A DNA stretch of 11,137 bases from Deferribacteraceae bacterium (lineage in GTDB: Bacteria > Chrysiogenota > Deferribacteres > Deferribacterales > JAISNW01): NCBI GenBank assembly GCA_031285415.1, contig JAITWF010000132.1, forward strand, positions 1 through 11,137. The letters run 5' to 3'. How positions within the stretch are numbered: the stretch's first letter is position 1; each line of letters begins with the position of its first letter. The notes beneath the pieces are model-generated. The model was not told the origin of the DNA, did no database searches, and saw nothing but the letters and a program-made list of their open reading frames with translations. Made by a program: the position numbers and the translations under genes. This document shows positions 5,810 to 11,137 of this stretch, in pieces.

Positions 5810-8800
5810 AAATTACCTCATCAGCTGTATAGAAAGATTCATACTTTAAGCCGCTACTAACCACTCTATCGGAGATAATCTCATACGACTTTTTACCACA
5901 AAGCTCATCCACCTGCCGAAAGAACGCCTCTGTAGGCAAAACTGCATGTTTAGGCAGAAGTGGCAGCTCTAATGTATAATCATCTTTGCGGTGCATTCGC
6001 AGCGTAACTGGCATGCCGCCAGAGTGCTGTTGTAGCGTTCTATGTAGCTTATCAATATCCTCATCATCTGTCGATGGCAAATCGATATTAATTGCAAGCC
6101 CCTTCGTAAGTCGTTCTAGCCCCTCTGCGAAGGAGTAGATCTCCTTTACCTCTATCGACGCTCTTTCATCTCGCCTCTTCCACGTGCCATCGACCACCAT
6201 AATAGATTCAGGGATCAACATCTCCATATATTTATTATATGTACGAGGGAAAACCACCGCCTCTACGGTGCCTGTGAGATCCTCCATCACCATAACAGCC
6301 ATATCTTCCTGCTTTTTGGTAGGGTCGTTCTTATTGGTGCGCCGCTTTGTGATAGTTTTCGCTAATGCAAGCAGCTTCACTGGCGTATCGGTGGGCAGTT
6401 CGTTTACATATGCTGCACTGTCAAAGGCGTCGCCAGCTAGATCCACAGCACTTTGCACTGGGTGAGAGGTGAAATAGATTGAAAGTACGGACTTCTCTTT
6501 AGATAGAAGCTCCGAATCTGTCATCTCTGGCAGATCGGGGTAAAACTCCTCTACCTCCTCCTCATCATCGCCACCGAAGAGGAAATCTTCGATACTCATA
6601 AGCCCCTGCTCCTTCATCTTGCTCTTCTTCTGCCCCTGCTCCATGCAAGATTCCATCACCTGTAGGTGTTGGCGGCGATTTTTGCCGAATGAGTCGAATG
6701 CGCCAGCGTATATCAGCGATTCTAGCACCTTCTTATTTATAACTCTAAGATCTGCACGTAGGCAGAGGTCGTATATACTCTTATATGCGCCGTTTGCATT
6801 GCGTTCAGCGATCATAGCCTCCACGGCAACGCCACCAACGCCCTTGATCGCCTTTAATCCGAACCATATTGCGCCATCGATATACTCAAAATCAACACCA
6901 CTGCGGTTTATATCGGGTGGACGCACCTCAATACCTAGCTGGCGAGCGTCGTCGATGTAGTGGATCACATCCTCCAGCTTGCCATCTGCCATACTCATAG
7001 CGGCACAGATGAACTGGGCTGGATATTTACACTTTAAATACGCCGTCTGATAGGCAAGTACAGCATATGCGGCGGAGTGGCTCTTATTAAATCCGTAGTT
7101 GGCAAACTTCTCCATCAGGTCGAAGATCTCGGCGGCGATCTTAACGTCATTTCCAAGCTTTCTAGCCCCCGGCACCCCCATCTCCTCATCACCTTCGATG
7201 AATACGCCCTTCTGACGCTCCATCTCTTTGGCGTCCTTCTTGCCCATAGCTCTGCGAAGGATATCAGCGGAGCCGAGCGAGTATCCAGCCACCACTCGGG
7301 CGATCTCCATAACCTGCTCTTGATACACGATAATTCCGTACGTCTCCTTCAAGACGCTCTCGAGCTGCGGTAGCGGATATATAATCTGCTGAATGCCGTG
7401 TTTACGGTCGCAAAAGTCATCTAGCATACCACTTTCAATCGGGCCTGGTCGGTATAGGGCGTTTAGAGCGATCAGATCCTCTAAAACAGAGGGCTGCAAC
7501 TTGCGCATAAGCCTGCGCATGCCATCGCTTTCAAACTGAAATACGCCGCTCGAATCGCCGTTTGAGAGCATTTTATATACATCTGGATCGTCAAACCTTA
7601 TCTTTGCTATATCAAAATCGGGGTCGCACTGCCTTTTTATCCTATTAACAGCGTCATCGATGATCGTAAGGTTCGCAAGCCCTAAAAAGTCGAACTTAAC
7701 AAATCCAAGCTTCTCTACAAGCCCCTTCTCATACTGCACCAGCACATCGTTACCCTCGCCAGTACCTCTAGCAAGTGGCAGATACTCCATCAGCGGTTTA
7801 TCGGCGATAACGACCCCTGCCGCATGCATGCCAGTCTGCCGCAAAAGCCCCTCAAGGTTCAGCGAATGCCGTAAAAGCTCCGCACCCTCGGGGATATCCT
7901 CAAAGGTCGCCTTGATAGCTGGATCGTCATGCACCGCTGTAGATAGCGTCATCCCTGGCGTGCCTGGGATAGTTTTCGCTAGTTTATCAGCTATCGGAAG
8001 GGGGATCTCTAGCACCCTACTGACATCTCGCACGATCGATCTGCCAGAGAGCTTGGAAAATGTAGCGATCTGCGCAACGTGATCCTTGCCGTACTTCTCT
8101 CGCACATACTCGATCACCTTCGCTCTACCTCGAATGCAGAAATCTATATCAAAATCAGGTAGTGACGGACGTTCAGGGTTAAGAAACCGCTCAAAGAGTA
8201 GGTTTAGCTCGATCGGATCTATATCGGTGATCCGTAAAGAGTACGCCACAAGCGAACCTGCCCCCGAGCCTCTGCCAGGGCCTACTGGCACGCCATTCTC
8301 CTTTGAGTAGTTGATAAAATCCCATACGATCAGAAAATATCCCACATACCCTTTGAGGGCGATAACGTCCATCTCCATCGCAAGCCGCTCGTAGTATGTG
8401 GCGTGTTTATCCTCTGGCACACGTTTAAGACGCTCCTTCAACCCCTCCTCTGATAGGTGTCGGAAGTAGCTCTCCGCCGTAAACCCCTCTGGAATCGGGT
8501 AGTTTGGCATATGAATCTGGCTGAAATCTATCGTAACGTTGCACCGTTCGGCGATCTTATCGGTATTTTCTAGGGCTGATACTGGATAGGAGGCAAAATC
8601 ACGATACATCTCCTCTGGAGATTTAAAGTAAAGCTCCTCCGAAGGGGTCTCCATACTATTCGGCTTGCTAATAGTGCTCTGCGTCTGCATATACATAAGG
8701 ATATTATGAGAGCGGTGATCGCCCTTATTCAGATAGTGACAGTCGCAGGTAGCAACGAGGGGGATCCCCGTCTCCTCTGATATATTCAAGAGCTGCTTAT

Positions 8801-9359
8801 TTACAGCAGTCTGCTCAGGGATACCGTTCTGCTGGATCTCTAGATAAAAGTTCCCCTCACCCATAATATTATTCAGCTCTACGGCAGCGTCTCGAGCTGT
8901 AGCGAAGTTGCCAGTCATGATCTTCTGCGGTATTTCGCCGCCAAGACAGGCGGATAGAGCGATAAGCCCCTCATGATGCTGTGCCAACACCTCTTTATCG
9001 ATACGTGGTTTACGGTAGAACCCCTCTAGCTGTGCTATTGAGGCAAGTTTGCATAGATTTTGAAAGCCTTTGTCGTTTTCGGCGAGCAGAATTAGGTGAT
9101 AGTTGCTAGTCTCGCCACGTGCATACTCTCGCTCGTGCCTAGAGGTGGGAGATACGTAGACTTCGCAACCCAAAATAGGCTTTATGCCAGCCTTTTTGCA
9201 CTGATTATAGAAATCGATCACGCCAAACATAACGCCATGGTCGGTTATAGCGATACTCTTCATCCCATACTCTTTCGCCTTAGGGATCAGTTTATCGATA
9301 AGGATCGCACCATCTAGAAGCGAATATTGGGTGTGCAGATGTAGGTGGGTAAAGGTCAT
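5790..9359 (-). CDS. dnaE: DNA polymerase III alpha subunit
   Basis: This is the replicative DNA polymerase of the DnaE type, 1189 residues against 1160 in E. coli, with no inserted exonuclease domain as in PolC. Domains in order: PHP (HLHLHTQYSLLDG at the N-terminus, TDHG 39-42, YHLILLA 87-93, DCH 206-208); palm with catalytic Asp402 and Asp404 in PDFDIDF (401-407), preceded by GPGRGSGAGS (360-369), and a third Asp expected in FDFLGL; fingers with YRPGPIESGM and NKSHSAAYAVLAYQTAYLK; a likely clamp-binding loop near 921-929 (MSIEDFLFG); an OB fold around KTITKRRTNK onward; and a C-terminal domain. The start has AGGAG 6 bases upstream. The stop lies inside thiD, making these two genes overlap. 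The methyltransferase follows thiD, forming a three-gene run. The gap upstream (9360-9596) holds the probable promoter and a structured leader. Confidence 0.97.
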   Translation of the reverse strand: MTFTHLHLHTQYSLLDGAILIDKLIPKAKEYGMKSIAITDHGVMFGVIDFYNQCKKAGIKPILGCEVYVSPTSRHEREYARGETSNYHLILLAENDKGFQNLCKLASIAQLEGFYRKPRIDKEVLAQHHEGLIALSACLGGEIPQKIMTGNFATARDAAVELNNIMGEGNFYLEIQQNGIPEQTAVNKQLLNISEETGIPLVATCDCHYLNKGDHRSHNILMYMQTQSTISKPNSMETPSEELYFKSPEEMYRDFASYPVSALENTDKIAERCNVTIDFSQIHMPNYPIPEGFTAESYFRHLSEEGLKERLKRVPEDKHATYYERLAMEMDVIALKGYVGYFLIVWDFINYSKENGVPVGPGRGSGAGSLVAYSLRITDIDPIELNLLFERFLNPERPSLPDFDIDFCIRGRAKVIEYVREKYGKDHVAQIATFSKLSGRSIVRDVSRVLEIPLPIADKLAKTIPGTPGMTLSTAVHDDPAIKATFEDIPEGAELLRHSLNLEGLLRQTGMHAAGVVIADKPLMEYLPLARGTGEGNDVLVQYEKGLVEKLGFVKFDFLGLANLTIIDDAVNRIKRQCDPDFDIAKIRFDDPDVYKMLSNGDSSGVFQFESDGMRRLMRKLQPSVLEDLIALNALYRPGPIESGMLDDFCDRKHGIQQIIYPLPQLESVLKETYGIIVYQEQVMEIARVVAGYSLGSADILRRAMGKKDAKEMERQKGVFIEGDEEMGVPGARKLGNDVKIAAEIFDLMEKFANYGFNKSHSAAYAVLAYQTAYLKCKYPAQFICAAMSMADGKLEDVIHYIDDARQLGIEVRPPDINRSGVDFEYIDGAIWFGLKAIKGVGGVAVEAMIAERNANGAYKSIYDLCLRADLRVINKKVLESLIYAGAFDSFGKNRRQHLQVMESCMEQGQKKSKMKEQGLMSIEDFLFGGDDEEEVEEFYPDLPEMTDSELLSKEKSVLSIYFTSHPVQSAVDLAGDAFDSAAYVNELPTDTPVKLLALAKTITKRRTNKNDPTKKQEDMAVMVMEDLTGTVEAVVFPRTYNKYMEMLIPESIMVVDGTWKRRDERASIEVKEIYSFAEGLERLTKGLAINIDLPSTDDEDIDKLHRTLQQHSGGMPVTLRMHRKDDYTLELPLLPKHAVLPTEAFFRQVDELCGKKSYEIISDRVVSSGLKYESFYTADEVIYDEENA
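5815..5819 (-). promoter_or_regulatory. Ribosome binding site of thiD, inside the end of dnaE
   Basis: The minus strand reads GAGGT 5 bases before the thiD ATG at 5809. It lies in dnaE codons near the C-terminus and fixes the thiD start upstream of the palindromic insert, so the inserted codons should be translated. Confidence 0.65.
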
Positions 9360-9371
9360 GATAACTCCTGT

Positions 9372-9397
9372 CTGGGGAATATAAAATATTCCAACAG
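9372..9397 (-). other. Small hairpin just upstream of the dnaE ribosome binding site
   Basis: A perfect 7-bp stem GGAATAT/ATATTCC with a 3-base loop (9376-9392) is extended by CTG/CAG outside a 2x2 internal loop. It ends a few bases before the AGGAG of dnaE. No T-run follows on the minus strand, so it is not an intrinsic terminator. It could modulate dnaE translation or mRNA stability. Confidence 0.4.
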
Positions 9398-9439
9398 TTT
9401 TAACAAGAGAGAATAAGTGTGTGTAATACTACCTAGAAT

Positions 9440-9521
9440 CAAACACGTTCCACCCCTTATCTGCGGTGAACCAGACAAGGGATGGAACTGCGGTTGCCCA
9501 CATTTAGGAGGAAGTGGGAAA
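9440..9521 (-). ncRNA. Candidate structured RNA in the dnaE leader (family not recognised)
   Basis: A 17-pair stem (9447-9463 with 9472-9488) closes an 8-base loop. On the plus strand two of the pairs would be C-A mismatches; on the minus strand both become G-U pairs and the whole stem forms. This asymmetry points to function as minus-strand RNA. Just 5' of it on that strand a second hairpin, CCCAC/GTGGG, carries CCTCC in its loop, complementary to ribosome binding sites. It lies between a possible promoter (near 9531-9574) and dnaE, so it may be a leader regulatory element or a separate small RNA. I compared it with 6S, SRP RNA, SAM and THF riboswitches by eye and could not assign it. It could also be a repeat element. 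Confidence 0.42.
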
Positions 9522-9530
9522 TTTAAAAGC

Positions 9531-9574
9531 ATTATAGTAAACTTGTGTTATACTTATTACAGCACTATTCCCAA
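9531..9574 (-). promoter_or_regulatory. Candidate promoter for dnaE or its structured leader
   Basis: Two overlapping options exist on the minus strand. One is TTGGGA (9574-9569) and TATAAC (9552-9547) with a 16-base spacer, matching 4/6 and 5/6 of the sigma-70 hexamers. The other is a perfect -10 TATAAT at 9536-9531 with no good -35. Either would start transcripts just before the hairpins at 9440-9521. Confidence 0.4.
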
Positions 9575-9596
9575 TTTGGCAAGAAGTTTTTACCGT

Positions 9597-9890
9597 TCAT
9601 TCCTTCACTGCGTTAAACGCCTCTGTCAGCCTTAGATCGTCTAGAAGTGAGAGTAGGCGAGGATCTGATACTATCAGGGTTATCTTTACATTGTCTTGAT
9701 AGACAAGCTTGAGGAAGTACCCGATCACAGATGAGGTGATCGATATTGAATCTGGCATACGGATCGTGATCTCTTTACCAGAATCTCGCAACATATCGGT
9801 CATGATACGTTTTACCTCTTGGTAATCGGTCACGCTCTTGATACTGCCATTAATTACAAGCTCGCTAGAGCCGATGACTTGAATATCCAT
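9597..9890 (-). CDS. STAS-domain anti-anti-sigma-factor-like protein
   Basis: The protein of 97 residues looks like a stand-alone STAS domain of the SpoIIAA/RsbV type. These proteins bind a regulatory partner or not depending on phosphorylation of a conserved Ser. The segment ITSSVIGYFLKL (51-62) lines up with the SpoIIAA phosphorylation site (DSSGLGV), making Ser54 (or Ser53) the likely target; the Asp before it is Thr52 here. The end (LLSLLDDLRLTEAFNAV) fits the last STAS helix. It starts 3 bp after the phosphatase-kinase gene stop, and its GAGGTG ribosome binding site lies in the last codons of that gene, so the two are co-translated. The upstream gene is the probable phosphatase and kinase for this protein. 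The downstream partner (a sigma or anti-sigma factor, or another effector) is not in the window. Confidence 0.8.
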   Translation of the reverse strand: MDIQVIGSSELVINGSIKSVTDYQEVKRIMTDMLRDSGKEITIRMPDSISITSSVIGYFLKLVYQDNVKITLIVSDPRLLSLLDDLRLTEAFNAVKE

Positions 9891-9893
9891 AAT

Positions 9894-11137
9894 TTACACC
9901 TCTTTGCTTTTTACTACCTTCACAATTATAATTTCATTGCCTTTATGCGAATAATATACATGATCGGAGTACTGCTTTATAATTTCAAGCCCCCTACCGC
10001 ACATAAGGTATGGGTCTCTATCGGTGACAGGCTCGAGCTGCTTTGGCACCCCTGCCCCCTCGTCCAGAACAGATATCTCTAAAGTTGGAGCGCAACCGTT
10101 GGCATGGTAGAGTGAGATCGTTGCCTTAATCGTCTTATCGGCATTTAATAGCTGCCTCTCTGCCAATACCTCATCATAGTCGCCACTATTCATAGCTCTA
10201 TGTTTGTCCATTAAGGTTAATCCAAGGTTGCCATGCTCATATGCGTTCATTATAGCCTCGGTAAAGGCTATATCAAGCTTCTCTCGATCTGATTCATCGA
10301 TATCCACCCTTGCAAGCGTACTGTTAAAAAACCTCTCCAACCTATGCAGCTCGTCGAGTGTGCTTTTCACTGTGAGCGACTCGCTCCAAACAGGTGTAGG
10401 GCTATTTGCACTCAAGAAGATTATAGTCAGATCATCATCTGGCTCTGGAAATCGTGACAAAAATCGATCTTTAAATTCGCTTAATGTGCAAGATTGCATA
10501 AAATCATCTGCAATAAACTGTTCGTATGAATACTCTCCATTGCTAGCCTCATTCAGCCCATCGCTAGAGACTAGGATCTTAGATATACCAACTAATGATA
10601 GTATATCAATTTTGAACTCTTTTGTATATCGCATTATCGGTAGATTATTACACTTTAAGGTGCGAAGTACGCCATCATCGCCAGTCATAAAGAGTTTTGG
10701 CATGCCGAAGCTACAGAAATACATCTCTTCTGTGCGACTATTAAGGTGTAGAAAATTTGCACACAGGATCTCGTCCTTTAAGAGTATCCGCTTGATATAG
10801 CTCAAAAATTCGTTTATCACGTTGTACATATTAAAGGCGGTACCGTACTGTGTCACAAGGTAGTTCATAAAGGTCATCGACATCATAGAGGTAACGGAGG
10901 CTCCAACCCCCTTCCCCATTGCGTCAAAGGTGAATATGAACGATCTATCAACATCGATCATTCGCATCGAATAGCTATCGCCGCTCATTATATCAAGCCC
11001 TCGATAGAATACATCCTGCTTCCAACGCATCTTTACGCCATCTAAGGTCGTCATATCGTTCACACGCATGTCGTAGTCGTTCTGTATCGCATGTAGCTCT
11101 TTCAGGAAGGCGATCTGCTGCTGGCTAGAGTGATATT
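9894..11137 (-). CDS. SpoIIE-type PP2C phosphatase fused to HATPase (anti-sigma kinase-like), N-terminus missing
   Basis: The frame is open to the right edge with no stop, so the gene begins outside the window and the first internal ATG (11069) is not a credible start; about 413 residues are visible. The first part (SSQQQIAFLKELHAIQNDYD) looks like a helical linker. Next comes a PP2C/SpoIIE phosphatase domain: SGDSYSM near 10980, FDAMGKGVGAS near 10920, SDGLNEAS near 10560 and DDDLTIIFL near 10430, giving the metal-binding Asp residues. The C-terminal third is a GHKL ATPase of the RsbW type: FTEAIMNAYEHGN (N box), LDEGAGVP (G1) and CGRGLEIIKQ (G2). Such fusions act as both phosphatase and kinase on a STAS protein, and one is encoded directly downstream. 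By analogy with HsbR of Pseudomonas and CrsR of Shewanella, the missing N-terminus may be a response-regulator receiver domain; this cannot be seen here. Confidence 0.88.
   Translation of the reverse strand, partial: YHSSQQQIAFLKELHAIQNDYDMRVNDMTTLDGVKMRWKQDVFYRGLDIMSGDSYSMRMIDVDRSFIFTFDAMGKGVGASVTSMMSMTFMNYLVTQYGTAFNMYNVINEFLSYIKRILLKDEILCANFLHLNSRTEEMYFCSFGMPKLFMTGDDGVLRTLKCNNLPIMRYTKEFKIDILSLVGISKILVSSDGLNEASNGEYSYEQFIADDFMQSCTLSEFKDRFLSRFPEPDDDLTIIFLSANSPTPVWSESLTVKSTLDELHRLERFFNSTLARVDIDESDREKLDIAFTEAIMNAYEHGNLGLTLMDKHRAMNSGDYDEVLAERQLLNADKTIKATISLYHANGCAPTLEISVLDEGAGVPKQLEPVTDRDPYLMCGRGLEIIKQYSDHVYYSHKGNEIIIVKVVKSKEV

Noticed and set aside
9372..9397. Intrinsic terminator between the STAS gene and dnaE
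   Set aside because: No T-run follows the hairpin on the minus strand and it sits right at the dnaE ribosome binding site.
9440..9521. 6S RNA, SRP RNA, or a SAM or THF riboswitch
   Set aside because: Short stretches resemble parts of these RNAs (for example CTGCGG on the plus strand and GGGCAACC on the minus strand), but the closing stems, central bulge or conserved cores are missing.
9417..9635. Plus-strand 72-codon frame upstream of dnaE
   Set aside because: It crosses the structured hairpins and the STAS gene end, has no clear ribosome binding site and no family resemblance.
11067..11069. ATG at 11069 as the true start of the phosphatase-kinase gene
   Set aside because: The frame is open upstream to the window edge and the preceding residues look like a helical linker, so the gene is cut by the window.

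Overview
The window reads as a piece of bacterial chromosome in which every supported gene lies on the minus strand, so transcription runs from high to low coordinates. The gene content points to a Gram-negative bacterium that respires anaerobically: membrane-anchored multiheme c-type cytochromes with a b-type cytochrome, a DnaE-type replicase, and a PP2C/HATPase/STAS regulatory pair. Members of the Desulfobacterota or Deferribacterota would fit, but no marker here settles the phylum.

From high to low coordinates: (1) 11137-9597 holds the 3' part of a phosphatase-kinase fusion (SpoIIE-type PP2C plus HATPase) followed 3 bp later by a STAS-domain protein, together a partner-switching module. 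(2) 9596-9360 is a 237-bp non-coding gap with a candidate promoter, a long hairpin that pairs fully only as minus-strand RNA, and a second small hairpin before dnaE. (3) 9359-4183 is a tightly packed run of dnaE, thiD and a class I methyltransferase, with genes overlapping by 20 and 8 bp. The thiD N-terminus carries what looks like a 96-bp palindrome-rich insertion flanked by a 6-bp direct repeat, kept in frame and placed so that the dnaE stop codon survives. (4) 4185-4063 is a 123-bp element with terminal inverted repeats and an internal hairpin. It fills the gap between the methyltransferase and the next gene and supplies the methyltransferase stop codon. (5) 4045-3350 encodes an unrecognised membrane-anchored protein, followed by a hairpin that may be a terminator. 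(6) 3349-3074 is an AT-rich regulatory region. (7) 3073-1 is a cytochrome operon: an octaheme c-type protein with a C-terminal membrane anchor, a di-heme-type cytochrome b of the formate dehydrogenase gamma family, an N-terminally anchored triheme c-type protein, and the start of a secreted protein that runs off the left edge.

The cytochrome genes together would form an inner-membrane complex passing electrons between the quinone pool (cytochrome b) and periplasmic hemes, about 11 c-type hemes per set. That role is inferred from domain content; the electron partner cannot be read from the window.

No tRNA, rRNA, CRISPR array or transposase was found. The most distinctive features are the two palindromic repeat elements, one of them translated inside thiD, and the unassigned structured RNA upstream of dnaE.
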